In this document: positions 13,179 through 25,490 of the stretch, piece by piece
How the letters are laid out: every line of letters begins with the position of its first letter
How positions within the stretch are numbered: position 1 is the first letter of the stretch
NCBI GenBank assembly: GCA_022376515.1
Contig: WTXI01000013.1
Span: forward strand, 62,001 to 126,000
Direction: 5' to 3'
Length of the DNA: 64,000 nt
Source: Lactifluus volemus
Taxonomy: Eukaryota; Basidiomycota; Agaricomycetes; Russulales; Russulaceae
The notes under the pieces: model-generated
What the model was told of the DNA's origin: nothing
Database searches by the model: none
What the model saw: only the letters and a program-made list of their open reading frames with translations
Translations under genes and position numbers: made by a program

Positions 13179-14783
13179 AATCAGTTGTGTAGTATATTAT
13201 TTTTTGAGTCCTTGTCCTTAGAAGCCACACTTTCATTATAACTGTCGTCCTGTCCCAGGCAGCGAACAGCCTTCCCTCTTTTCGTCAGTGCCTTTTAATT
13301 CTTAAACCTCAAATCATGCCAGTGCGATCACTTCAACCAGAGCACCGTGGTGGTACATAAAACGAGAATGAAAATGGACATTATCATAGTAAGACGATGA
13401 TGAAACGTGCAGCGGAGAAAGTGTGATAGCAAGCAACACCACTCAGCACACGACTTCACGATACCATGTGGGCGTGAAGAAAAAGAATAAGTCAGATCTG
13501 AAATGTAACAAATTTTGCAACTCCCTGGCGGCCTATATCTGGATAAACCTCCAACGGTACGCACTGCCAGCAGGGCTATTCCGGGACCGCAAAAAGCGTC
13601 CTGTGCCGTTCAAAAGTTACCATTACCACTGCCGCTTCCGGTGCCAGATAGTGTGCCAGTGGTGACTGTGCCGTCTACGCTTCAAGCTGGCCGCGCACCG
13701 TCTCGTTGACTTCCGCCGCGTGCCGTGCCACCATCCGACCCACACCTTCCGCTCCGCCATCGCAAGGTCTTTTGGATGAGCCTGAGACGCAGAAGTAGAT
13801 TGTATATCGCTGCTCCCAGGACGTGCTCGTTTTTCTCGACCTCCTCTTCCTGTCGTCGTCATCATTGTCGCCGTACCTTGTCGTGGGAGAAGCGGGGGGT
13901 GGCGACGACCTGGGCTTCAGTGGCTGGTATGTGCGCAACGATTTGTTCGAGTGGCCCGGGAGCGCGTGGATGTGTTCGTGGATTGTGCAATATTCAACAA
14001 GTCTAACTTACGCCGGGCAATGGTCGGAAATGGATAGAGCATCGAGACGTGGCCCGCCATCTCATTTTTGGCGTCATAGTTGGGAGGCTCAGAGAGCTGC
14101 TCCAAAAGGTCGCTCCAGTTGCGATCGATGGCTTTTTGTGAGGTTGTGATGCTGCTCGTTGATGTTGTAGTTGCGTGCGGGAGCAGGATTTGCAGTGGAC
14201 AGCGGTAGGGGGCGAACCTTATTTGCGTGAAACTGGCTTAACAGGTAATCTTCGAGCTGTAGCACCGGCAGGTTCTCGTTGCCATCCACACAAGATGCAT
14301 GGTTGGTCCCCTTGGCAAACCCACCCCACTAAAGCTTTGTGGGCCAATCCCGAGGGAACAGTTTTCAATACAATTTACGTACTCAAGGTTCGTTCGATGA
14401 GTGCTTCGCGTGAACGGGTGAGCTACGTAGTACGCACCGATATATACCCATAATGAGACAATATCATTGGCAAGTCAACGGCCGATTGTGATTTCCGGGT
14501 GCGTACTTTGAAATCGATTCAACGGGGGCTTGATGTAGAAGAGGAATGCTGTGTCTTGCGTGGCGCCCTGAGTTTCCCTTGCAAACTCGTGCAACTGGTT
14601 GGAATGTCACTGCAGCAGAATCACATTTCACGGGGCCGCCAGTGGGTACTATATCCGAGTCTTTGGCTTGATTGGGGTTGATTGGTCACATGACTGATGC
14701 GTGGGAGGTTCTTTATCACTCAGCACAACATCCCACAAAACTTAACCAGGTAATATGCCATCCTACTAGTACTAGTACACTGA
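13179..14783. other. Intergenic with possible exons of an unidentified minus-strand gene
   Basis: On the minus strand between about 14289 and 13670, pieces look protein-like and could be joined by introns. One starts with NENLPVLQLEDYLLSQFHANK, followed across a possible intron by AIDRNWSDLLEQLSEPPNYD and GHVSMLYPFPTIAR. A last piece ends RMVARHAAEVNETVRGQLEA with a stop near 13675. I do not recognise the protein. No start codon or complete exon chain could be fixed, so it is not called as a gene. The rest of the stretch shows nothing clear. Confidence 0.3.
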
Positions 14784-16599
14784 ATGGCTTCTAGTATCGC
14801 CATGACGATTGATGAATTCGTGAAGGTTGTCCACTTCCATATCAAATGACATGACTGGCCATAATTCACGGTCCCTGATAACCGCCAATTTGCAATCCTT
14901 CTAGCCTAGGACTTATCGGAGGGTGAGTGGCACACCACGTACCAGCGTGCGGGGTACATGCGGACTTGCCCCCTCGGACTTTTTTTCCCCTTCATAACGC
15001 TAGACAAGGAACACTTTCGTGATCCCCGCTCTCCCTGTTTCTTTCTTAGCTCTGGGCTTTGAGTGGAGCATTTTCGTGGAAGGAGGAAATGCAGTTGGAG
15101 CCTTGCGGTGAGTGAGGCCCCAACTTGCCAAAGAGAAGGAAAAACAAAAGTTTGTCGACTTTTGATGATCGATCGTGAAGCTTCCGGGCTAGCTGTATCT
15201 TACATGCCGTGCAACCACATTAGCAGCAGTTACAACTGACCTCATAGGCTTAAACCTGACGAGTCGGATCAGTTGTAAGGTATCATAACATCAATTTCCG
15301 GATCATTGCATAATCATCACCTGTCCGGCGCCAGGCATGGCTGGTTTTTGTGACAGTAGGAGTTGTCTTTCTTCTGTGAAATCTCTTCGCAGTCTCGGTA
15401 CCCGTGCGGAAATTATTTTACAGATTTCTGATTATTGTTCAATGACGCTAGCTATCGCGCTCTATGCTCTCCGTAGGTGAGCTGGGCACCTTGGGACGCT
15501 AAAGCTCTGTGCTGTAACGAGACGCATTCGACAGTGTTGCTGTTTGGCAACGGAATCGCTACGTAACAATTTTCGTCGCCATGTGTCTCCCTCTTTTCGT
15601 ACAGTATTATTCTACTGCCACCTGCCGGAGAACACCTAACCCGTTCATTTGCATGGTCATTAGAAAACAGCTCAAATGCGTGCTGTGTTTTTTTTCTTGA
15701 GCACACAAACGGGTTTCTTACGTTGACGACTCACAGAATGGAACGTAGAGACTAGCATGTGCATCATAACAGAATCCCAAAAGGCGCTACCTAGTAATAC
15801 ATCGGTGTTTGCCACCAAAATTGTCATCTTTGTCGTTATCGTCATGGGGTATACCAACGCAATCTTGGCCAAACAGATACTGTCTACTATCTATCAAGAG
15901 GTAGATTTATTTTTCCCTGTCCACAATCTTTGTTCCTCGTGTCGTTGTCCAGGGCCTGTTTTGGCTTGCGATGGCGACCGTGATACAGTTACTTCCTGTG
16001 ATTAGAGCTGGACCAGCGACGCTAGGGTGCCAGTCTGACTCGGACTCGCTAATGATTAGATCTTCCTCTCTACAATCTCATCTGTGACGTCGCTACATCT
16101 GTAGATGCCATGGACATGGTAGGAGCACTCATCATTTTCTTTTCTGAACGTTAATTTATTATGTGCCTCTGCTGGTAAGTGATGTAACGCTTTTCGTTCC
16201 AATCTCAATTGACGACCTTTCCCACTACTGGCCAGCTGCAGGTGAGTGAGTGAACTAGATTTTACGCCAGTTTTAACCACGTGGTGACGTCATAAGCGAG
16301 ATCGGTGCCACGCGGATGTATCGCGAAAATTTTGACCCTCACGCGGGAGACTTGTGCGAACTGTCGCTCTCGATCCCTATTTTGGGAAAGGCGCTAACCC
16401 CCATCAAATAGACTTGAATACATCGAGACCCTTGCGGGACCCGATGACGGGAGAGATCCGCTTCCGTCGACAGGCATTTCCGCACGATGCCGATCTCCGC
16501 GACACGTCTCCTACGGCAGTGAGGGCACCGAACGAGCGCTACGTTGAGCGGTTCATAGCTCACCCCTCGATAATGTTGAGAATATGGTCCTCCACGTGA
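14784..16599 (+). CDS. Multi-pass membrane protein, tandem paralog 1 (diverged)
   Basis: Scattered exons match the two downstream paralogs in order. A first piece reads MASSIAMTIDEFVKVVHFHI (14784). A later exon reads LGFEWSIFVEGG (about 15050). Next is CRATTLAAVTTDLIGLNLTS (about 15205), then MTLAIALYALR (about 15443), a hydrophobic segment KIVIFVVIVMGYTNAILAKQ (about 15820), and a C-terminal tail with MTGEIRFRRQ and ERYVERF ending at TGA 16599. Each block is bounded by plausible GT-AG signals. The loop tryptophan exon seen in the other paralogs (WEF) is altered here. The protein would have about seven membrane segments; no biochemical role is known to me. The exon chain was not verified throughout, so it may be a pseudogene. 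Confidence 0.5.
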
Positions 16600-17501
16600 C
16601 TAAGGTCGATATGGACCTGGTGCTGTAATAACGCTCTGTACGGAAATTCTGTTCACTTGTAACTGTGAGTTTGTTGTTGTGGTACTCATGGATACCCAGA
16701 ACTTCTTTACGGAAATTACACGTGTGCAGAGATTGCAGCGGGTTATAAGTCATAAAGAATTGTCCGTCCTTCTTCGAGTTCTTAGTGAAGCAGTTATTGT
16801 CAAGCGCTACAGTACGACAAAAGGGGGAGAAATCGCACTCGTACTATCTATGCATGTCACCTGGATAATAATAGGGCTGGATTCTCAAAAGTGAGCCCCC
16901 GTCGTAAAAGGGAAAATATACTGTAGTACAGTGCGGGAACTTTTCTGGGGGAGAGCTTTGAGAAAAGCCTATCAGTGGAAAACGTAAAATGATGCCGGAC
17001 TTTTTCTCCGTTGCTACGCGGGATCTCTACTGTATCAAAACTGAATTAACAGGGTTGGGGCGGTGGGCGTCTCCGAGAAAGCCGCTTTTACACGCCGTCG
17101 GCTTCCATGCCAAGTTTGGCCGATTGTGGACCCCGACCGTGGGAAAAGGGGGGGGGGCGGAACCTTTGTGTCCCACACTAACTTGGGGGAGGTTACCAAC
17201 TGTTAACAACTGGCAGAGGCTTTATTTTTTTAATTTTCTAAATGAACTTGTCAATTGGGGGGGTTGGAAACCGCGGAGAAAAGAAGGAAACAGAAGAGAA
17301 GGAACAAGTTTTTGAGAATTTAGCTGCGTCGGCGGGAAAAGACCGAACAGTCGGCTCTAACTTGAAAAAGACGGGAAGAAGGATGAGCGCTAAGTGTGCC
17401 CTGAGAGATATTTGGTTGGGCGGATTCTTCCTGATGCTAAAATACACGCACCCCCCGCCCTTCCTCGTCTTGTATGATCCTTCTCCTACTCCTGCTTAAT
17501 C
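16600..17501. other. Intergenic, low-information sequence
   Basis: No gene is recognised. The stretch contains a G-run at about 17149-17158 and purine-rich DNA around 17270-17330. Pyrimidine-rich DNA at 17440-17500, immediately before the next membrane-protein start, probably belongs to that gene's promoter. Confidence 0.4.
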
Positions 17502-19487
17502 ATGGTTGACTGGCATAATCCTTCTACAATCGTCGCTGAGTACAGTACGTTCGTTCTCCATCATTTGTTTTTCTATCAGGACTTACCTGTTGTCCTCTCA
17601 AGCCGCCTGGGTCAAGCTGCTGCACGTTATCGATGGGGTATATCTGTGCGTTTGTCAAACTATTGTTCTCCTCTTAGGGCCCTTGATATACCCTTCTTTC
17701 TTAGCTGGGAGTTCATTTGCAATCTCAGTTTCGAGTGGAGTTTACTTCGAGGCCGGCGTCAATGGCGTTGGACAGCTGCCGTGCGTGTCCCTTCCTTTTT
17801 TCCCTATCCAAGTACCGTTTTTTTTCGTGATGACTGATGCGTTTTGCCTATAGTTTTACATCGCCTGTCGACTGGCTACTATTGCTGAAGTTGTTTCAAA
17901 TATTGTTGGTTTCGACGTAACAAGCCCAATCAACTGCAAGGTATGCCAATGCCCCCCTTTCCCCATGCGTAGTATCGCGTACTGCAAGTGCACTTGTACA
18001 TCTCGTTGATCTTCGTTTCTTAGATTTGGTCTCAATTACTCGCCGTACGTTTCAATTTATCTGCATAGTGACCCCCACGATAATGACCGTCCGTGTTACC
18101 AGCTTTTTGTTTACGCAGCCGGTACTTTATCTTTAAGTTTGTATGCTGTCCGCAGGTACGGCCCCTGTTCTCACGCTCATAGTCTAGCCGTGCTGAGTCC
18201 TTCGCAGCGTCGCGGTATGGCAACGTTCCTTGCTTATAACGATCATTTCGGGTGCAATTATTCTGGCCAACTTCGGAGCTTGGATTCGCCGTGCGTGTAT
18301 TGTCACGTTCCCTGCCGATAAAAAATCTCGATACTGACATATGTCTTCCTATTCTGTAGGAATTGTACAGGTATATTCACCATCATTACGACGTGATTCT
18401 ATGGCCGTACACTCACATTTAACTATAGGCCGATGCGGTGTGGAACCCTCAGACTATGGCTTGTCTGCGGATCCACACGGACAGAGCACTGCTGAACAAT
18501 ATGATGCTGCTCTCCGCAGAGGTCATCTTCTTTGTCCTCATGGCTTCCGGGATCTACTATCGCAATCCTGGCCCACGTGCCTTCAGAATCATGTGCCGAG
18601 AAGTATCTATGCGCGATCTTTCATGTTAAACCCTACGTCTGAATCCATCTTCCATCACAGGGTCTCTTGTGGCTTGTCGTTGCAATATTGGTGCAGATTA
18701 TTCCAACAGTGAGCAGCTATATCCGTTTCTTTATCAGTGCTAAACCTCCTCTAGTCGTTTCTTCTCTTGAACCTGAATGGTGAGGTCTTTGTAATTTACA
18801 ATCGTACATCAACTGACAGATAGTTTCCCAAGACGTGATGAATGTAGTACGTTATAACTATTTCTTTTTTTTTTTTTCGTCGGTGACACATCTATCTATT
18901 CCTTTCCTGACCTTAGATGTTCATCACTCCATCAGGTAAATCTCATCATTGTTTCCGTATTATCTCCACATTCTGACCACATTCTTCCTGTCAAAGTTGT
19001 ATGCACGTAAGCAGGCGCTTATCTGAACCATGGACTTCACTATACTGATTCCCACGCTCTCGGAATAAAAGTTCGATAGGTGCAACTCGGATGTACCGCA
19101 CTCTGTCCGACAGACAGGCTGGCAACTTGTATGGAACCTTTTTGTTTTTTGTCACGAACACCATCACATCGCCTGACGGTCACACACACACGCAGACTTG
19201 ACTTTTGGGAAACATCGCGGGACGAAATGACGGGCGAGATTCGATTCCGGCGCCAGACCCAATTTATCACGCCAAGTGAAGCCCAGAACACCGAAGCGGT
19301 CACCACCACGGCACTGCCGATGGGTCGTCTCGTGCGTTCGCAGCCACAACTGGAGGAACGCTACGTAGAACGATTTGAGGCGCGGGATATCGAGCTGGAC
19401 GACGATAGCCTGACGATCAAGGATGCAAAACCCAGTATAACGGCGGACGACAAGTCGGAAACGGAGTGGGAGACACATGCCAAGTAG
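17502..19487 (+). CDS. Multi-pass membrane protein, tandem paralog 2
   Basis: The gene starts at ATG 17502 (MVDWHNPSTIVAEYS) and is cut into about ten short exons. After intron 1 comes AAWVKLLHVIDGVYL, then WEFICNLSFEWSLLRGRR, then FYIACRLATIAEVV ending in the Cys-containing SPINCK. Further blocks are AGTLSLSLYAVR, SLLITIISGAIILANFG, a loop with ADAVWNPQTMACL, LLSAEVIFFVLMASGIYYRN, GLLWLVVAILVQIIPT and VFLLLNLN. The hydrophilic C-terminal tail has MTGEIRFRRQTQF and ends THAK at 19487. About seven transmembrane helices are predicted, with an extracytoplasmic Trp/Cys loop. I know this only as an uncharacterised agaricomycete family. It is homologous to the minus-strand genes at 23.2-25.0, 27.5-29.3, 32.1-33.8 and 56.9-58.7 kb. 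Each exon boundary has an acceptable GT-AG pair, so it looks functional. Confidence 0.72.
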
Positions 19488-20110
19488 TAGTAGGCATGAA
19501 GTGCAAATCGATCGATCTCGGGATGGACCCCCCTGCTTGCGGGGGAAGGATTTTCAACATTTGTAATGGATTTTCATTTCTGGAAAAAAGTTAGTCCTAT
19601 AGGAGAACCGTGGAATTTGGAAAGCAATCATAGTTTTATTGGATCACCATTGGATCATCTCCACTTCTGTCAGGTAAAAGGTCAGATTAATAATGATGTA
19701 GGATTCCGAGATTCAGCAACGACCATGCTGACGCAAGGTTCATTACGGCAATTTATCTACTCGTCATTTCCTTCCGGAGGATTGTGCCCGGTTTGGATCA
19801 CGTGACCTTTCATCGCCTACTGTCCAAAGTGTTTGGTTCGGGCAAGTAATTGACGATTTGCGTGGAGATTGAGAAGAAAAGGAATGAAAAGAAAGAGAAA
19901 GAGAAGAAGGGGTTGAAGGAATCATGCGATGATCACTGGTGAAGCGCGTAAAGCCCGGAGAAGGCGTTGCTGCTGTTGATCATGAGATGAGATGCCCCCT
20001 CGCAATACCATACTATACGCCTCTCTTTTTTTTTCCCCCTCTTCCCTTTCCTCTTTCTTGTTCGACCCCATTTTTTTTGTGATCCGTTCTCTTTTTCCCA
20101 CAAAAAAATC
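19488..20110. other. Intergenic and promoter region of paralog 3
   Basis: No gene is seen. A pyrimidine-rich tract at about 20020-20095 precedes the ATG of paralog 3, as a similar tract precedes paralog 2. Confidence 0.4.
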
Positions 20111-22156
20111 ATGGTTAACTGGCAGAATCCAAACACGACCGTTGCAGAATACGGTACGTAGGCCGATTTCATCTCATTCTTAAAAAGGGAAAAAACACAA
20201 ATCTTTTCTTTTTTTTTGAAATAGTCGCTTGGGTCAAGTTGCTGCACGTCATCAACGGGGTTTACATGTGCGCTCCTTTTTCTTTTTTTCTTTATATTTC
20301 ATATATCTGGATTCACCCCCGCCGCCGGGGCCATTTCTTAGCTGGGAATTTATTTGCAATCTCAACTTTGAGTTGAGTTTAATTCGAGGTCGGCGTCAGT
20401 GGCGGTGGACAGCTTCCGTGCGTATAGAGTTCCATTTCTTGTCCATCCGAGTCTTTGACACTTTGTTGTTGGTAGTTCTACATTGCCTGTCGACTGGCCA
20501 CCATCGCTGAGGTCTTGACGACCTTCATCGGTTTCGATCTATCAAGACCAATCAACTGCAAGGCACATACCTTTTTCTTACCTTTCATCACAATGTGCGC
20601 ATCTCGTTGACATCCCCCTTCTCTAGTTATTTTACGTCTGTATTGCCGTATGTTTTCACTACCCCTACTGGTTTTATCCCCTCCCATGATCACCCATCTG
20701 TGGTCTAGCTTTTTGCGTATGGAGCTGGCACGCTTTCTTTAAGTTTGTATGCTATCCGCAGGTATGCACATAATACACTCGTCGAACCCCACGCGCTGAT
20801 CACCCCACACACAGCATTGCGGTATGGCAACGTTCCATAGTCGTCACGACCTTTTCGACTGCAATCATTCTCGCCAACTTTGGAGCTTCGTTCCGTCGTG
20901 CGTACTCTCACAACCCTCCATCAGTAAAAAGCCTTGAACTCCGCCTTTTTTTCCCGCTCCGCAGGGCTTTTAGTGGTACATATTCGCAATCCGTTAAAGG
21001 GCGTTGATGCGATATCCAGGTCTAACTGACATTGAATCCATATAGATAGAAGCCAAATGGGACCCCAAGACGAACTCTTGCGTCAGGCCACGCGACACCA
21101 AGGCGCTCCTGATCAACGCTCTGTTGCTCGCCACCGAGCTCATCTTTATCGCCCTCATGGCTGGCGGAATCTACTACCGCAATCGTGAATCACGTGCCTT
21201 TAAGGTCATGTATCGAGAAGTATGTAACACGTGGTCTTCTCTCCACATGGCGTCTCTGATTCGATTTTATGCGTCTATCACACAGGGTCTCTTGTGGCTC
21301 ATTTCTGCAGCCCTGGTACAGACCGTTCCAGTGGCAAGCATCTTATGTCCGTCTCCTCCACTTTTCTCGGCGCTAATTCCCAATGAACTAGGTTTTCCTC
21401 ATCTTGGACCTGAATCGTGAGATCTTTGTAGTTCGCCATCTTATGGTAGCTGACATTTCACTTTCAAGAAATGCTGAACAGTGTACGTTATAATCATAAC
21501 CACACCTCTTTCTTTCCCCTCAATGATACGCCCTGTTAACCCGTCTCTCCGTTTAGATGTTCGTACTTCCGTCAGGTAAAGACCTCAACTTTGTTTCCGT
21601 AATATTTCCTCATTCTGACCACATTCTTCCCTGTCGAAGTTATATGCACGTAAGCAGGCGCTTATCTGAAACACGGCCCTTTACATACATACTGATTCTA
21701 CTCGCTCAACGAAACAATAAAGGTCGATTGGCGCAACTCGGATGTACCGCACTTTATCCGACAGGCAGGCAGGAAACCTGTGAGAGCACCGTTTTTTTTT
21801 CCCCTTCGGTTTTAACGCGTCCCCCCCTCTGATCACGTTTTTTTTTGCTGCTGCGTCACAGACTTGACTTTTGGGAAGCCTCGCAAGATGAGATAACGGG
21901 CGAGATTCGATTCCGACGCCAGACCCAGTTCGTCACGCGAACAGACGGTCAGACCACCGACATGGCTTCCAGCACGGCGCTACCGATGGGCCGTCTCATG
22001 CGCTCGCCGCCACAGTCAAATGGGCGCTATGTGGAACGGTTCGAGGTGCGGGATATCGAGCTAGACGACGAGTCGTTGAGGGATAGTGCGAAGCGTAGCA
22101 TAGCCACGGAAGACACTGGCAAGTCTGAAACGGATTGGGTTGCGCACGCCAAGTAG
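20111..22156 (+). CDS. Multi-pass membrane protein, tandem paralog 3
   Basis: The gene starts at ATG 20111 (MVNWQNPNTTVAEY) and follows the exon pattern of paralog 2. The blocks are AWVKLLHVINGVYM, WEFICNLNFELSLIRGRR, FYIACRLATIAEVLTT ending RPINCK, AGTLSLSLYAIR, SIAVWQRSIVVTTFSTAIIL, KWDPKTNSCVRPRDTKALL, LLATELIFIALMAGGIYYRN and GLLWLISAALVQTVPV. The tail has ITGEIRFRRQTQF and ends AHAK at 22156. The tail and helices are closely similar to paralog 2, pointing to a recent tandem duplication. After the INCK exon the expected donor reads GC rather than GT (near 20563), which may be a functional GC-AG intron or a lesion. The function is unknown and it is membrane-embedded by prediction. Confidence 0.7.
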
Positions 22157-22719
22157 CGCCGTGTATTTGTGTCTGTGTGGCTTACAAACCACAAGCAGGT
22201 TTGATCTACATTACAAACGAATTTTTTTTTGCCTAGCCCTCTTGATGATTTTTTTAAAGATATCTATTTCATACCCTAACCCAGCTTTTTTTTTGGCCAA
22301 CCTTTCTACGGTTGTAGCGCGAATGTTCTAGTTTACAGAGATGAAAGTGGAGATTTGTTGGTTTTGCCATGTTGTCCTGTAATTGTAGTGCGTTCACTAG
22401 CCCTAGTTATTCTCGAACTGGAAGCCTTTCAGTTGCTCAAGGAAAACTGCAGGTGGGAATTTCAACCATTCTTCCCACCATACACTCTGACAATGTCATC
22501 TTGGGTCCTATGTCAGGTAGTCCAGAGTACAGATATCTGAGCAGACCTGAGGCTTCCTTGGCATGCCTTTGTCACGAGGCTTCGTGTTAACGTTGTATCA
22601 TGATCCTCTTGGTGTCAAGGAGCCCACTGTTCTGCGGATATAAAGGCTTATGGTCAACGTTTGACAAAATATCTAGTACTGTCTGCCTGAATGATGAATT
22701 TTTGTACGTTACTCCATCC
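22157..22719. other. Intergenic boundary before the repeated module
   Basis: No gene is recognised. The sequence is not shared with the modules that follow. Module similarity begins at about 22720 with the block that recurs near 27050, 31640 and 56440. Confidence 0.4.
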
Positions 22720-23162
22720 ATAGCAAAAATCATACTTGATTTCCTCAATTCCACATAGTCTGCTTGGAATAGTGAGCATATATCCAGGTGTCTACCATTT
22801 GCTCTTCAGTGTGTCCAATCCGAGTCACAGGGGCCCTTTTTCGTCGTATCGACGCGGAGGCCAAGAACCATCCATAAATACCCCTGTATGCGCAAGGTAT
22901 GCCTCGAGTCAATGGAGAGGAGCCGTGTATGTGTGGCCATTGTGTGGTCTGAGCAAGTCACGGGATTTTCCTCGCTTCAACAGTAGTCGTGCGACTCGCA
23001 CATGGACCGCTTGCGATGGAACAGTACAGTACTTCATTGGCTTCATTTGATGACTACTGTACCAACACTGTACAGTAGTCTGGGGGCGTCGGTCGTCTCG
23101 TACACCATAACAGTAACATACAGTACATCTCGACTTCTAAACCGGCGCGTCAACAATCCAAG

Positions 23163-24970
23163 TTATTTTTTCCACAGGCCTCCTTCTGATTCCCATCCCC
23201 AGGCATTGACGTGCAGCTGCTCGTCAGTGCAGACGTAGGGATTAAACTCGTTCGTCTGTGACATTAAATCATGTTCGCGCGTGGTGTGAATGGCTACATG
23301 CATTCCAGTGGGTGGGATGACCCCGGAAAGCCTGTTGACCATCGGGAACGAGCGACGACTGATTAGAACCCCGTCGGCCCTGAATAGGTATCAACAACGT
23401 GAGTGGGAAGAAGAAAGTCAAGTGAGAAGGCCGTACATCTCAGAGGAAAAGTTTATCAGAGAGCGATACATTCGCGTTGCAGCGATGGCCAATACTATCA
23501 GAGCCGGGATCTGAAACATCTATGTTGCGGGATGTATGAGAAACAGGCACAGTTCTCCACTCACGGAAAAAGAAGAACGTACAGCGTTAAGAGCATCTCG
23601 AATTTCGAGTATAAGTGAGCCGAGTCAACTTTCTCATCAGTAAAGTGAGTGTCAGTGAAAGCAAATACCATTCAGGTTCAAAATAAGGAACACCTGCAAC
23701 ATAAGATAGATATGATCAAAAGTGAGAGGCGTCAGGGGCCTAGTAGAAAGCTGACCGTTGGCGGGACCTCAGCAACAGCAGCAAGTAAGAACCAAATGAG
23801 CCCCTGTTCAACGGAATAACGTCAGCGAATGGAAAGAAAGGAAATGTGTCACCACCTACCTGTTTCCATAGAAAGTTCCCCAGACTGAACATGCCCCCGC
23901 CTTGCAGGCGTAGGTGAAGCAGGCCAGCGAGCATCATAAGGAGTAGCATAGTGTCGGTGGCGAACGTAGCAATGACATTCAGTTTGGTGGTGTCGGAGTT
24001 GGATACCCTACAACTTTGTTCCTCAGGTATCCATACGGAACGCATCTGGGGACAGATCAGTCCCAACGATCATAACGTAGCTAGATTCCATTATTCACCC
24101 GCACGACTCCTGAACGCCAAAATAAGCGCATATGAGATCTCGGGTCCACCTGCCAGTGCAGAGGAAGAGACCTACCTTGGATGAGGAATGCAACGTTTGT
24201 TATCCATACGGTAGTGGAAAGCGCCAGAATGATCTTATTTCTTTTCCAAATGGCGATGCTGGTGCTACCATCAGTCCTTTCTTCCCAAAGACGAACCTAG
24301 TGAGGGAGTGCAGGACAGGACGTACACGCGAATCATCAACAATAGTGATGCGCAGGCCAACGAAAAATAGGCGAAAATCTAAAGAAGAGTCAGAGCACAG
24401 TAGTCAGCAATTAGGATTCTTTAAATGGAGGAATCGAAAAGGATGCTTACGAGTCCAAAAATGATCCACAGCTTGAGATGGTCGGTCATCACGAGGCAGT
24501 CCAATTCACGGGCACTGCACGTACCTGACAGTTCATTGGCGTGTAGACGTTAAGTTGGACGATCTGGAGGATCACTAATATCAAAGTAGCTATCCGCGTC
24601 AGCGAGTAAATCTACAGAAGGTGAAAGGTCAGTCCTAGGCGTCTGAGGAAATTGCAAAGAGACCCCGTCAGCACGGACCCATATTGTCCAACGGTAGGGA
24701 CGATTCCCTCTGATGACACTCCACTCGAAATCCAGAGTGGTGAAGAATTCCCAACTGAGAAGCGGAAGGTTGAGTTGACATGATAGAACCTATAGCGAAA
24801 TGCTGGAGGCAGACAACGCACAGGAAGATGCCACAAAAAGCATGCCAGAGCTTCACCGCTGCCCCTGTTGAAATATGTGTTTAGTTGGCATTCTAAACGT
24901 AGAGAAAGGCCGCACGAGCATACGCACAGATTTCCTGCGAGATCACGTTGGGATCTTGAAAATTTACCAT
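23163..24970 (-). CDS. Module membrane protein M1
   Basis: The gene reads from ATG 24970 (MVNFQDPNVISQEI) to TAA at 23163-23165. After intron 1 come AAVKLWHAFCGIFL, WEFFTTLDFEWSVIRGNRPY, IYSLTRIATLILVILQIVQL ending in MNCQ, LKLWIIFGL, IFAYFSLACASLLLMIR and SIAIWKRNKIILALSTTVW. Next are a loop with RSVWIPEEQSC, LATDTMLLLMMLAGLLHL-like helices, GLIWFLLAAVAEVPPT, VFLILNLN and IPALIVLAIAATRMYRSL. The hydrophilic tail contains NPYVCTDEQLHVNAWG and ends GGLWKK. About seven transmembrane helices are predicted. It is the same superfamily as the plus-strand trio at 14.8-22.2 kb, aligning at VKLWHAFxGIFLWEF. It faces the NLR promoter remnant at about 25.3 kb across roughly 0.3-0.5 kb. No frame break was seen. 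Confidence 0.68.
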
Positions 24971-25490
24971 TCTTGCAAGCAACTTGAAGCTCAAGCTGGA
25001 AGGGGACTCGGAGCTTGTCACGGTCTGCTAGTGAATCAGCAGCGAACCATCGACAATATATAGCTAGCAGAAGCTAAATCATATTCATGTTACGGATGAG
25101 GCTGTGATATGAGGAGTCGCATGACCATGGATTATGGTGATGTGTTGCGCCTCCGAACTTGAATTTGGCTGATTCGGAGGTTTCCACTGGCAGCGACAAC
25201 TTGAAGCGCCCCCGACTCCGCTGACTCGGAAGAATGTGATCCACAAGTGATTACTATCTATCAAAGGTATCAAATTATACTACAACCTCAACATCTAGAG
25301 AAGAACTGGTGTATTAATGTCCATCGCGCTGATGATATGCCAGTGTGATGAAAGGTTCCTCGGGCGGCGGTGAGGCTTTCAGTTGCGGCGCAATCAGTGG
25401 CTGCCTCATGCACTTGGCATACAGCCATTTGGACGATAACCTTGCGCCCTCCAACCAGGAATCCTCTTACCGCCCTCACCCTAGTGGTAA
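24971..25490 (+). promoter_or_regulatory. Divergent intergenic region plus NLR 5' flank (module A1)
   Basis: The segment from about 25270 to 25480 matches the 5' flank of both surviving Goodbye-NACHT genes. Shared words are ACTGGTGTATTA, CAGTGTGATGAAAGGTTCCTC, TTTCAGTTGCGGCGC, GTGGCTGCCTCAT and AACCAGGAATCCTCTTACCGCC. In the intact loci these precede the NLR start codon directly. Here the sequence passes straight into the NLR 3' flank at about 25490. The same DNA lies upstream of the M1 start on the other strand, so it is a shared divergent promoter region. Confidence 0.6.

Noticed and set aside
16989..17315. 108-codon frame before membrane paralog 2
   Set aside because: It crosses a G-homopolymer and has no recognisable domain; probably chance.
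23290..23514. Plus-strand frame repeated in modules (ending RYIRVAAMANTIRAG)
   Set aside because: It is the complement of the M-gene exon IPALIVLAIAATRMYRSL; the minus strand has the splice sites and membrane helix.
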